Shown here piece after piece: positions 33,152 through 45,400 of a DNA stretch of 64,000 nucleotides; the stretch's first letter is position 1, and every line of letters starts with the position of its first letter. Under the pieces are notes generated by a model, which saw only the letters and a list, made by a program, of their open reading frames with translations, was not told the origin of the DNA and searched no databases. Source of the stretch: Oscheius sp. JU75 (lineage: Eukaryota > Nematoda > Chromadorea > Rhabditida > Rhabditidae); the NCBI GenBank assembly GCA_037178855.1, contig JASJZC010000007.1, positions 9,796,001 to 9,860,000 of the forward strand, read 5' to 3'. A program made the translations under genes and the position numbers.

Positions 33152-34896
33152 ATGGCTTACATGATTCCGTCGGAGACAAACATGGATTCTGATGATGAAG
33201 AGGCGACTATGGAACAGGTGAGAATCTACTTCAATACAAAATTGGCGGCTGGAGATGCTGTCTGTCCATCGCGGTCAACTCTATCTTCGTCTGTCAATCT
33301 GTCCTAGTCTTGTGGTTCCTGTTCTTCTTGAAACTGATCTGTTATCTCCACCGTAGCCAAGCTAGAAAATTAACTCTACTTGTTCTAGGTCACAGACAAA
33401 CACCCTGGTGCTCTAATCACTGAAGATTTCAGCTAATAACCCGCCCTGGCGACGCGTCCTACATTGTGAATTCCTATTTTCGCAGTGACCGTCCCGTTAT
33501 TCTTCCACCAACCTCCCGTCAAGATCTTCGTCTTTTGCATCGGATCGAAGATGATATGGACGATGAGGACATGGAACGCAAGTCGAAGGACTACTCGAAC
33601 GGACAGGATTGGGTATGCAACGTATTCCCTGCAGCTAATGTGGCTTTTAGATGTATAAGATTCCTCAGAACCTCGATGGTAGCAGAGATTCCTGCCGTGA
33701 CGTCTCCCTGACAGGCTGCTGGACCTTGTCGAGTTGTAAATCTGGTAATTTCATGTTTTTGCACGATTCAATGGGACTATTAGATGGTTACGGCATTCAT
33801 GAGCTGCTGAACGATGATGTGGACAAGTACTGGCAGAGCGATGGTCCCCAGCCTCATACTGTCACAATTGAGTTCAATGTAAAGACGGACATCTGCTTCC
33901 TGATGCTGTACTTGGACTTTAAGACGGATGAGTCTTATACACCGGCCAAGTAAGTGATTTTTATCATTTTTTGGTCTAACATTACAAAAAAGTCGAGCTT
34001 TTGTTAAAAATGAGACTCTGGATAGGTAGTCGTCCCAGTGCCAAAAACTATACAGAAGCTCTATCACTAAAGGATGATAAACTCATACGTTTTCAGGGTT
34101 CTTGTCCAGCTGGGAACCTCACTGATGCACTTGGATGAAGGTAGAGAGTTCGAGTTCAACGAGCCCGTCGGATGGCAGGTATATTTTTTTCGATACTGTT
34201 TACCCTCTGTTTCTAGGCGATTGATTTGAGGACGAAGAGAGAGAAACCCTGTAGGACCTTCATTCTACAGATGCAAGTCCTCCAAAATCATCAGAATGGA
34301 CGAGATACTCATATCAGGTAAAGATCATTTTGTTTTAGCTTTACACAATGCTTTCAATCCTTTATTTGTTACTTTCATCCTCTGATCTAGTTAGTGTGCA
34401 ACACTCTTCCCTCGTCTCCCTCCCTGTCCACCTAGCTCTTCCTTCACATATTCTCGCCAGTCTATCACCCCGTAATGACACATTCTGATCCTGAGAATCT
34501 TGCACACCCATCTCTTCCCCTCGAACCTCACTTTCCAGCATGTTGAGCGAAACGTGACCGCGTAGGTCTCATGACAGCTTCATCTCTGTCCAAGTAGCAT
34601 CCTTGCCATACCAGCATGGTCTCTGGAACACTTGTGATGTCATTGTTTGTTAGCGGTTCTGGTCTAAACCTCGGAAAGAGTACGAAAACGACTGATATCG
34701 TATTTTTTATTTCTACAAGTTTTTCAGACATATTCGAGTTGTCGGCCCCACTATTCCACGTTTCGCAGCTAGCAAGAGAATGACTGCCGGTACTGCCAGA
34801 CAAGTTCGCAGTGCTCAGGCCAAAAAGGACCCCTTCCGGACAACCCCGCTCGGAAAGCTAAAGAACAAATTTATGTCTGCTTGTACAATTCGCTAA
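33152..34896 (+). CDS. apc-10: Anaphase-promoting complex subunit 10 (DOC1 domain)
   Basis: APC10 is the processivity and D-box co-receptor subunit of the APC/C ubiquitin ligase. The DOC/galactose-binding-like core is plain: WTLSSCKSGDGYGIHELLND, then DKYWQSDGPQPHTVTIEF, DESYTPAKVLVQLG, EFEFNEPVGW and NHQNGRDTHIRHIRVVGP. The conserved YWQSDG, DESYTP and NHQNGRDTH blocks match family members across eukaryotes. The protein ends in Ile-Arg, the IR tail by which APC10 docks on the TPR subunit APC3. An acidic N-terminal extension (MAYMIPSETNMDSDDEEATM) precedes the domain. The junction between exon 1 (ending 33218) and the DOC exon (from about 33487) is unclear; a small exon near 33433-33456 would restore phase. 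A Thr/Lys-rich insert precedes the IR tail. The stop lies 156 bp before the next start on the same strand. Confidence 0.93.
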
Positions 34897-35033
34897 GCTT
34901 TTTTATACCCCCGGTGTTCGCCCGATCTCTATGTTGTTTTCTTCTTCAAAGAGCTGGGTAGATTGTTTTCTTTCTTGTTATCAGTCGCCAGACCGTTTAA
35001 TGACCTCTCCTCCTGCTTTGATGCCTTCAAAAC

Positions 35034-35045
35034 ACAATTTTCCAG
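35034..35045 (+). promoter_or_regulatory. Candidate trans-splice acceptor of the TTR-like gene
   Basis: The sequence ACAATTTTCCAG precedes the ATG by 7 nt with no room for a coding upstream exon. U-rich runs (GTTGTTTTCTTCTTC, TTGTTTTCTTTCTTG) lie between the APC10 stop and this site, as in nematode operon intercistronic regions. Inference only; no transcript evidence. Confidence 0.45.
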
Positions 35046-35052
35046 CTGCCAA

Positions 35053-36025
35053 ATGAAGTTACTGTTCAATTTCTTGTTTCTTGTCGTTGCAGTCCATTCG
35101 GAAAAATTTTTGACCGTGAAAGGAAGAGTCTTCTGTAGTCACTACCCCGCATTCAACACTCTGGTCAGATTATGGCCCATGCAAGAAGGTTTAGATGCTC
35201 TTTAAGGTAATTTTTGTTCAGAAAAAGGCTACGATGTCCTGGCTGAGCAGTTCTCCGATCAAAATGGGACATTTTTGATCAAGGGAAAAGTCTTCACGGA
35301 CAAGAATTACATAGTACTGAAGATTTATCATGACTGTGCCGATGGGATGAAGAAGGGACAACGAAAATTCGTCTTTAACATCCCTACGAAGTACGCTTCT
35401 TCTGACGGAAATGCAGAGGTTGGTTCATTTTATTGCTTAAACACTTTTGAAATACCAAACACTGCCAGATAATCAATGCCGAATGATTCATCAGTAGAAG
35501 TAGATTATTCTGTAAGCCGATGAATGAATTATTTCAATGTTATTTGTATGCCAACATGGCAACAAAGAGAAATTTTTTTCCCCAAAAGGTGGAAATGTAC
35601 AAAAATAAGATAAAACACTTTCCAAGAAGACCGATTAAAACTTTTTTGTCCATCTAACAAGCAAAGCTATCGCAAACATGGTTTTTAACCCAAACCTCTT
35701 CTAAAGATTGTGGTTTCCATTGAAACAAGGCGGTTTTTAAATCGGATTTGGCACCTGTCCATGTCAGAACGTAAGCTTGGCCACTTAGGTTGTACCCGCA
35801 TGCAGTTGAGCTCGCTCTGGAAAACATTATCTTGATCTAAATCTTATATGGTTTCAGCCATACGAGTTTGGAGACTTGAACCTGGAGACCATGTTCAAGT
35901 ACGACGAGGACAGAGAAGAAGGAGACATTACAAGAAGACGCCGAGAGCTGGTCCCTCACGTGAAGACAACAGCGGACCCAACAGACCGTTTCGAAAGTCC
36001 CGAAGACAGAATCGATCCCTGGTAG
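35053..36025 (+). CDS. Transthyretin-like family secreted protein
   Basis: Three exons (35053-35188, 35222-35418, 35858-36025) give 166 residues. A signal peptide (MKLLFNFLFLVVAVHS) precedes the nematode-specific TTR-52-like fold: LTVKGRVFCSHYPAFNTLVR, GYDVLAEQFSDQNGTFLIKG, and a C-terminal block with IYHDCADG and RKFVFNIPTKY. The paired Cys residues fit the family. The tail is unusually charged (DREEGDITRRRREL). Members are secreted, often from intestine or neurons, with mostly unknown ligands. A TTTTCCAG acceptor 8 nt before the ATG fits spliced-leader addition, and the gene lies 156 bp after the APC10 stop. AATAAA is at 36055. Confidence 0.92.
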
Positions 36026-36031
36026 AACAAT

Positions 36032-36060
36032 TTTATTGTTACACAACAAGAGAGAATAAA
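36032..36060. terminator. Overlapping poly(A) signals of convergent genes
   Basis: Only 65 bp separate the stop codons of the TTR-like gene (36025, +) and the GPCR (36091, -). AATAAA on + is at 36055-36060 and TTTATT (AATAAA on -) at 36032-36037, so each mRNA would end inside or next to the other's coding end. Confidence 0.6.
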
Positions 36061-36090
36061 TATGGGGGACCGTGTGAGATATGAGCTCGC

Positions 36091-39000
36091 TCAGCGGGAG
36101 ATCAGCTTGCGAATGGTTGCGCGGAAATTTTTGTTCAAACACATATAGATGACGGGATTGAAACAGGAATGGGCATAGCCGAGCCAGGAGGTGGTCACGT
36201 AGAGAATGAGCTGAGTCCGCATGTCCAGAGGAACGTGTAGACCTGAGCAGACTCCGCGAATGACACTGACGCAGAAGTATGGGATCCAGCAGATCAGGAA
36301 AGCAACTGAAGTTATTGGCTTTATAGTAAATTTGTCGATCTTACTCAAAATGGCTGCCACGACCCTGGTCGCCCTTGATTCTCGTCTTATTGCCATAGAC
36401 TCACGACGTTTTCTGCGAATCGCTCGTGTCACCTTAAATCAGTTTTCACAACTTCCAGTGTAATCCCTGTCTCTCGGTCTTTCAATCAGGGACAGACGAA
36501 CCTGTGTAGCAATCCGTCTTAGCTTTCCACGACTTATTGTCGATCCCTTCTTGCCACTTTGTTGTTCGACTGTGATGTCAACTGGAGGACGCGTTTTTCC
36601 TTCAATGACGGCCGCTCGGAGTGTTGACCAAGCCGAAGATCGTCTAAATTCTTTTTGTATATGCTCAGCGACCTATTCTACCTTGAATCCACTTCAAACG
36701 TCGAGTCAGTAGCATCCGTCAAGCTACTACCGTAACTGTTCATAGAAATGCGCCGATATGTATCACTACTACCACTAGCTGATGTGTACGAGGAATGACT
36801 GCTATTCGATGGAACAGAACAAGGAGAGGGACAGTCGAAGAGCCTTGGGACCTGGAAAAGCTCTTGAGATGCTGAAAATTGTCGTACTTTAAGGGTATAG
36901 TTATCCTTGGCAACACTAGGTGACATTGGCGGTGTGTTGAGGGACATCATGGCAGGAACCATCAGGAATGTTGGTGGAGGGATGCAGGGAACTGGCTTGT
37001 GACTGAATATGATATACTTTTCATACTAGTAATTCATACTTTTTGCTCTTATGATGCACCGTCGGAACCGCTAAAAGAGGCTGCAGACTACCGGCATCCG
37101 TAGACTCAGAGTCGTCGTGAGACTCAATCTTGCACAAGGGTCTGGGTGGCATCTTTTCCATAGCAATGACAGTTTCTGCTATACTCGATTCGGCTGATAT
37201 TTTCCTGTCCTGAGTTGGACTCTCCTCACAAGCAGACAGAGGAGCCTGTCTGTTGCTCGACTCTCCAATGTCGATGATGGAGGAACGGCGTCGGCCCATA
37301 CGAACGTCGTAGTATGCCTAAATTCACCCTGTTTGAGATTTTCAGGGAAATAAACCTTCTGGAAAGCTTGCATGATGGGAACACCATTTGGATTCTCGGA
37401 AGTGCTCATTCGGCGGCGTTCGGCAATTTTGTGGCGTCGTTCCTCACTTAACTTTCGTACTTCCTCCTCACTAGTCTTTCGAAGAGGGTCTTTCATTTCC
37501 TCCTCTCGAAGCCTAGAAATGTTGATTGACAGGTTTAGACGGATTCTTACTTATTCTGCTCGTGTTCATCTCTCATCTGCTGTAGACTTCCCATATTGCA
37601 GCTGACGTCCATTGAGGGCGGATCCGGAACAATGGAGACTCTCTTCTTCGCGGCAACATTTCTATCATGTGCAAGGGTTTCGGCACAGATTGTCGGTGAT
37701 CGCCATCTGCAAGAGTTCCCTAACTCTCCAGGCACACATGTGTTTGGTAACAAGATCTTGTCACCAATTACCACACACACACCCAAAAATAGTTCATTCC
37801 CCCTGTCTTAATCCCGCCTACACACCGACACTTTGGCGTCATCCAGGCCCCCTCTCTACAATTTGCAGGACACGAACCTCTGCTGGACAATGGCCGTCGA
37901 GTGGATCTCTGGCTGACTGGGTGAGCGCTCCTTGGAGCCGCGACGAGTAGGCGATCCGCCTGAGGAGCCTGTCTGCGATAATCGAGACCCTCGACGTGAC
38001 CTGACCTAAATTAACACCGTTTCGATTTGCTTCCCCGTATCCAACCTCTTCGATGATGACCCTAGGGAGAGACCTTCGCTTATCAACACCGCCTTTGTTT
38101 GGCTGCTGGCCGAACATGTATAGCTGGTGATTTCTGAGTTTGCGAAAGATTTTAATATAGAGATACACGACGATTGCACCCGGGAGGAAGAAGCTGAGAA
38201 AAGAGGACAACACCTGAATTTTGAACTCATTAGGCTCGGGTTCAGCTCCCACAATGTATTGAGGATTCTCAATCCAGCAAATGCCGTCAATCTGAAGCGG
38301 CCTCTCCATAAAAAGCGTGGTGGATACGGCTAGAGCCATCAACCAGATCATAATCTGCAAAGTTTATGATTTATGACGCTTGGAAACGCTTTGTAGCTTT
38401 GCAAGATCTCAAAAATTAATTACACGATTTATCTTAAAAAACTAACTATAGGCTTTTGTATTTGTCTGTCTGAGAGTTTGCTTACACCTTCAGAGACTAG
38501 GATTGACATTTATATATGTTTCTGCCTGTCTATCTTTAGGAGATCGAGATCTTTCTTCCAATGCTGTCCAAGAAATTTGACAAAATTCTTATACAGCTGA
38601 TGTGACAGGCACATAGTTTAGAATGTGTTAAGGCTGTAGCACTCTGACTTACGAGATATGGTACGGTTGAAGTCGAGACGGAGTGGCGCTGGTATTCAGT
38701 AGGAAACATGATGGCGAAGTATCTAAGTTCAGAATTTCAGTTACCTTTTCTTGTTTCTTACCTGTCCAAACTGATCGCTACCAGATGCACAATTGAGGCT
38801 GTTGTGGAGAACACTCCAGACACCAAATGCAGTTGGCAGAGAGTGTAGCCGAGTGGCCACTCGTCTCCATGAACCTTTTGGTACAGAGACATCGGCATCA
38901 CCACTATCCCGACTAGAAGATCGGATATCGCCAGACTAGCAATGAATTTGTTCGTGGTGACCGTGCGAAGTTTTCTGTCGATGAGGACAGCAACAATAAC

Positions 39001-39485
39001 GAGAGCGTTTCCGCAGACTACCATGACGATGAGGAGTAGAAGCAGGATGTGACCTGCATTCCATGAAGCCTGAAATGTGTCATAAAAAGGTGGGGAATAG
39101 ATCAGAGTGTCCCGGACATTTGATTTCCAGAGGACTAGACAAGTGGTCACCCGTATCATCTCAGGCAGTGAAAATACAATGGTTCAAAATTTAAGCCGTA
39201 CCGTCCCGGGAGGACCAACTTCTCTCCCGTACCCGTTCTCCCCAGTTCTACCTCCAGCGGACAGATCTTCCTATTAATACTTCAAAAGCAGAGCATATTC
39301 TTTCTTTTATCTCGATACAATCTCGGACAGTTTCATCCTTACCATTTCGTCTACTGCTCCACTATTCGCATTTTCTGTCTTACCTAGCCCAATTACCCTG
39401 ACGTCAATTTGGCCAAGGTTGAAACACAGAAGAGTCAACAAACCTGCGGAATCGCTTCCAGGGAGACATTGGCTCCTGTATCCAT
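36091..39485 (-). CDS. Aminergic-type GPCR lacking the TM3 aspartate
   Basis: A multi-exon rhodopsin-class receptor. The start exon (39485-39444) encodes MDTGANVSLEAIPQ with an N-glycosylation site. TM1 has CGNALVIVAVLID, TM2 SLAISDLLVGIVVMP, TM3 LCQLHLVSGVFSTTASIVHL then SLDRYFAI (the DRY motif). TM5 SSFLSFFLPGAIVVYLYIKI keeps the two Ser positions typical of catechol/phenol-amine receptors. TM6 has FLICWIPYF, TM7 WLGYAHSCFNPVIYMCLNKN. The third intracellular loop is very long (several hundred residues over exons between about 38.1 and 36.4 kb, Ser-rich with basic repeats such as MGRRRSSIIDIGESSNRQ), as in dopamine D2-like, octopamine/tyramine or muscarinic-type receptors. At the position of Asp3.32, which binds the amine (seven residues after the TM3 Cys), this receptor has Gly. 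The ligand is therefore open. The C-terminal tail is short (ATIRKLISR). Confidence 0.9.
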
Positions 39486-42400
39486 AGAAGACAGGACATC
39501 AAAAGACGGGCTTGTTATGCAGAGGCAACATGATAGGGCCCAGAATAAATAGGTGAGAGCACATGGAACTGGTCCCGTGGTGAACGCTGGAAAAGATGCA
39601 CGCTATTAAGAAAAAATAACAAGAGAGAGGAAAGAGTGGGATCGAAAATTGCTTTACCGTAATCGTCAGTGGGCTATTTCGGATGACTATTCTAGCTTGC
39701 AAACCTTAAAAAAACAGTTCTGCCTCCGCTGAATACACTGGCCATGATGAAACATATTTATTATGGTATTTACACCATTAATCCTGCTCTCTCTAAGGTT
39801 GATCATGGAAAACATTTAGTAAATGTGAGAATCTGAAAAACTATGTCTAAACAGTCGTGATCACTGGTTTCAATACAAAAATGCGGTTTTTTGTTTCTAA
39901 AACATAAAAGTGAGACTAGTTTTCAAATTAAAAGTAATAGCATAAATGGGACCAGTTTAGCTTCACGTTAAATTTACACTAAAGGGAAAAATTGCAAGAA
40001 CGTTCAGAAGCGAAAACACAAAAAAGCTGCGTACGTGACTGATTCAATGTTACTTTCAGAGGTCTTGAAATGAAATGTTTACTTAAAGTAAACCCCCAAA
40101 AATCGAAGAATGACTGTAAAAAGAGGCTATTCCTTTCAATTTCAATTCAATTCAAAAAGTGGGTCGGAAAAATCTGTCCTCCTGCGAATAAGTAATGACC
40201 AATTTTTAAAAAACACTAGATAGCTGCATTTTAATTTTTTTTTCTCTCGAGAGGATTCGGGACGAGAAAAACAGAATTATTCATCAGTAGGAGGTTAAAA
40301 CCTCGGTCAAAAGGTATATGACAACTTGCCGGCATAATGGCAGTATTGAGTCAGTAACGGGCGGATAACGAGCCGAATATATGGCCTAATCAAGAGGGGA
40401 GAGAGATTACAATCCTGAATTTACTACTTGTGTAACTGGATCGATCCCGGGGGCTACTACAACAAAGTAGTCAAAAGAGCCCCTACGCCGTTAAACTGAT
40501 TAACTGCGGCGGTGGAGTAACGACATCAAGAGCAGTTGAGTGGAAAAAATAGAGTTTGTTTGTGTGTGGTATCTATCGGAAAGAATACAAAGTTATATGG
40601 AGAGCCCTCACAAATTTTTGTACAGCAATTTCTCTCTAAGAAAAGACGCAACAAAAAGTTGTCGTCGTCGCTTTCCCTCGCATACATCTACATCCAGATT
40701 TTCTTAATGAAAGCCGTCATGCATAGTGAGACATATTCGGGGGTGCTCACTCTCTTTGCGAGGCATGAATAAATGAGTCCTGACAAGATCAGAAAGACCT
40801 ACAACTCGGTTTGAGTCACATAGGTGTGTGAACAAGAAGAAAAGTACCAATAGTAGGTCAGAGCTAACTTTTTAACTGTATTTGACGCGTACCAGTCAAT
40901 GGTATGTTTCTAGCTTGCTAAGATACCCTTAATTCTACTAAGATAAGGTAATTGTCTTTGAACTGCCGTCTTCACCTGCCTACTTTCAATCATTTTTCCC
41001 AAAAAGAGCTTAATTCCCAATCCACTCTGTGAGCGTGATTAAAATTCGCGTAGAACCATTCAAATGGTACGAGCCTGGACCATACTGGCCCGGATTGTGC
41101 AAACTCTCCGTTTCAGCAGAGCCTTTCATCTTAGATGGGGAGACTCATGGCCATGGCGCTAACCGCGGAGGTATGGCGTGGGCTGCATCACAGCGAGCGA
41201 GGCCTCGTACGGATAGACAGACAGATACGCCTCGCGTTTAAAAAAATAGATACTGACCAAAAAAAGATACTCAAGATAGTCGCTGACCTAGAAAAGCGGA
41301 TTTTTGCTTTTGAACAATTGGAATGTCTGTTAGAAAGAGCAAACTCATCTCTTTGTTTGCCAGACTTTTACGAATCTGTGTCAGACTCGAGATATGGAAT
41401 CAGACAATTTCAGACATTGCCTTTTTGTCTACGAGTGATTGGAAAGAAAATTCAAGTTTGAAACCCAAAAAACATGAAAAGCACTTTTCCTTTTTTGATG
41501 CTCATAATAGGGGAGCGACAATTGTATATCTGACTCAAAAGTCACTGCCTAGTTCATTAAGGCTACGCGAAACTTTCCAATCTGCAAAAAAAGGAATTTC
41601 TGGATGAACTTGCAACTGAAAGGCTTAGTCGTACACTCATAAATTTTATGCTCATAAATCACGACTCCAAGGGTACATCAGAAGTGTTATTTCAGCTTGT
41701 TAGCAGATTAGCGGAGGACTTCCTCGCTGGCAGGATCCGGGTGTTTTTCTGTCAAATTTGAAATCGGGACTTAATTAACTGTGGTGCAGTTACTGAACCA
41801 AATAACTTTTTTAAACTTAGGAAAATGCACCAAAAATAAACCGGGAAGAAAACAAGCTATGATGCATACACGAATAGAAAACGGCTCGAATTAATAACGC
41901 TCATAATTAAATGAACGAAGGATGTGGACTAGTTGGAACTAATTGGGAGAGAGAGAGAGAGAGAGAGATAGAGGGTGTGTGCCAAATTTCCTGTTTATTT
42001 ATTAGGCAGAGTATTGTCAAGGCGGAAATTGGTAGCTATCAACATTTCTGTGTCGAAGAAAGAGAAGTTGTCTTGGGAAAAAGTCTTATTAGCTTGGTGG
42101 GTGTGTGAAAATGCCGATTAATATTGCTACAAAATGTTGGCTGATTACTGTATTGCCTAATGTCCGGCTGATATCCGGACAAAAATGTCATACTAATCAG
42201 AAAGAAACCTGCAAAAGCCAAAAAGGTGATAGATATGCAAAAAGTGATCATTGCGGGACTTCCTTGCGCACAGGCCCCATGTTAATAAGCCTCGAAAGAA
42301 GCAGCAATACGCATGTTTTTGTCAGGTTTCAATTAAAAATTTTGTTTTTCCCTCACCCACTTTTGCGAAGTGAAAGGAATGTTTGCAAAGAGCGCGTTCA

Positions 42401-45400
42401 GAGAGTTGGTGGAGATGCCAAGAGAGAGATCAGCAATTATGAATGAGTGTGGATTTCCATCGAAAACAACAAGTTTTCGGTGAGGATAGGTTAGGTTTTC
42501 ATTAAGAGAGACGAGAGGGAGCACGAGTCTCGTCGCAAAATAATCGGATGAATGCCCTCTCGATATGAGTCGCGGACAAGGGAACTGATCGGAGATGACA
42601 ACTACTTGTAACTAATGCTCGCTCGCAAAAAACTATGCCTTCAAGTCTGAAGTTGGTAGGTCAGTTCTGACTTTAGTATCTCTCTTCAATACAGGATCTC
42701 CGATAGTGACATTGACATTTAATACAGGTTTTTTCAGTTCCTGTATGTTTCAACGGAGTAGGATAGAACCAGTTAGTCCAGTACAACAACTTCTATAATA
42801 CTTTGACTACAGGTAGTCTACCACGAGAAGAAGATAAAAAGGTGTATATAATCCTAGAAGCCCTATTAGTTCTGAATAACGAAAATAGGCAAACCCTTTG
42901 GTTCCCAACAATGAAACAGTTTGACGGCAGTGATTGGAAAAAATAAAGAAAATTGAAAGTGGCCCGTCACGCATCTCCCCCAATTTACTTAAGGACCAAG
43001 AGGTCAAATGAGCAGACTGAACTTTTTAACTCAAGCACTAATGCTAAGAAAGTTCGAGTCTAAAACTATACTCACACCGTTTTTCAAACATCAGTGTCTA
43101 CTTAGAATTTGCATAAACGAACTGCTTTCGTGGGAAGACCTTATTAATTCGGATCAGGAAAAAAGAGAATCCGGGCGGTAGAGAATAACAAAAGCGTACT
43201 ACTCTGATCCTATTAAAGGATCTTGAAACTGCTTTAAGTGGCCTGTTTTTAGATGAGACGAGTAGACACGAAGAAACTCATAACACCTGCCAAAAATAGA
43301 TATATAACCACAGATGACTATATTTGGAAAGCTCATTTTCAGGCGGGGGTGAGGGTGGACTTGGGTTCGCTTTCCGCCGCCAATGAAGTGAACTACTTGA
43401 ATAGAACATCCTCGGAAATGGGTCTGAGTGGCACACAGCCGAAAAGTTACCCGACAAAACATCTTTGCAGTACAGACTAAAACACAATGGGATTAGGTGC
43501 ATAGAGAGAGAGAGTGAGCCGACCACCCTCTCTGGATATAGAAACATGGCGCTTGGCACGACCACAGGATTAAGGGGGGGGACGTGAATTAATACAGCCT
43601 AGGGGAGCAGACAAAAGCGTAAGAAAAGCTGTTTGCACAAGAGTGTCTCTGGCACAATACACCTTGGGTTTAGGGCATAATGGGAATGGCAGAGTTGGGG
43701 AGGACGCGAGGCGTGCGAAGCTCTCATCGAAACGCAATTACATGCACGAATGCCAGGAGAGATGTCCGGACGGATAGCCCACGAAAGAGATCGGTCAAAG
43801 AGATTTCAGAGCAAGCGTACCAAGTTCTCTCAAGGAAGTATGTCATTGCTGGTGGCACGAGAAAAAGACCACAAAGTGCCATGTCTGTGCTCCACCCATA
43901 TTTTAATGGTTAGAACTAGAACTATCAGACTCTATATAACTTTGCTTGTCTCTGTCACAAAAAATTATGATGTCAGTTTTAGACAGACTGGGTAAGCCTG
44001 TTCAAACTGACAAATCAGGCTGAAATGCTCAGAAAACGAAGTACAGGTTAACATGTTGAGACACGAGGGCATGGTCAGATCGACAAAGACCGAGACGGTA
44101 CGTACATGACATAAGATGTCAGGCTTACTGAGACAGGGTTTGAAGATCGCAAGTTGCCATGTACGAATTCAGATATGAGATTCTGACAGTGCACGAGTGA
44201 AGAAAATGGTTGACAGAGTCAGATTGAAGAAGCAGAATGAAAAGATAGCAGACTGACTGAATCCAAATGCAGAGTTACCGTAGTTATATCACCGTACTCC
44301 AGGTTGGCCCTACCGACTAAAAACGAAACGGAAAGAACGTCAAAGAGATTGACACTTCAATTTCGGAATGACATGCACACTGGTTATTTCTACTAATGCG
44401 ATCGTTGTACCCAGACCACGAGAGGCAGAGAGAGAGACGGAACTACATATTTTTGCCAATTATACTTCAATGCCTTTCGCGAAGTTTGTGGCGGGTCTGA
44501 TGGATGAAGAAGGCTGCGCGTGGATTATTCACAGTGCTCCGGGGGCTATTGCTGGCAATCTGGCATCCCCCCGTTCGTGTGGGAACAGATCCTCGGGGAG
44601 ATCGTGGTCTTTGAATGTAAAGCGTTAGCGCATGTGTGAGAGGGTAACTTTCATCTTGAGATGCTCTCCCCAATAACGGACTTTATGCAAGGGGAGACGG
44701 GGGTGTCCTAAGGAAATCCATGAATAAAAATCATCCCAGACACTAGCTACTACCTCATAAACATGTCTAGTGCCTCTTTATAAGAAACAGAAAGAGCTCT
44801 GGAAGGCTGAAGTAGATAAATTGAAGCCATATTATCACTCTAATGAATCGCGCCCCTGAAATGAGTTTGGGAACGGCAGAAACCGTTTGACGTAAAAGGA
44901 TGGCAAGATAAAACTAATTTGGTTGAGAGAAACTCCAGATAAAGCGCCAGCTTCAATGAAAAGCGATATTGGCAAGGACGTGTAAGCAGTCTAAAAAGCA
45001 GAGATACAGTAACCAGTTCATCATCTGTGATCACAAGACCACAAACATGTTGAAGAGGAAGTTATCACGAGAACTTCTATTTTACTAGTGGTATCTCAAG
45101 TATTATGGCAGTCAAGACAAGAAAATAGAGTGACAGGTTGTAGGAATGGAATTGCTTGATAGATACGATGGAATCGTGCGGACAGAGATAAAATAACAGC
45201 CAGAAGAAATACTGAGAACAGGCAAGTACACAAAGATGCGTCAAAATGGTAGTCAGTATGGATTGGCATGGATGAAAAAGTGTGACAGGTTGACATCCCA
45301 TTCACTCTTTAACGCAAAAGTGTCGGTCTGTCTGTTTGTACGTCGCCTCGATCGTAGCCCCAGCCATGGCTCCGCGTCATGTACACTGGGCTCGGAATCG

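Noticed and set aside
40430-40500. GGGATCGATCC with a CTACTAC/GTAGT hairpin resembling a tRNA
   Set aside because: The acceptor stem does not pair and the A box is missing; the hairpin has a 5-nt bulge.
41029-41607. Open frames on + near a (GA)n run
   Set aside because: Low-complexity, overlapping frames without motifs or splice extension.
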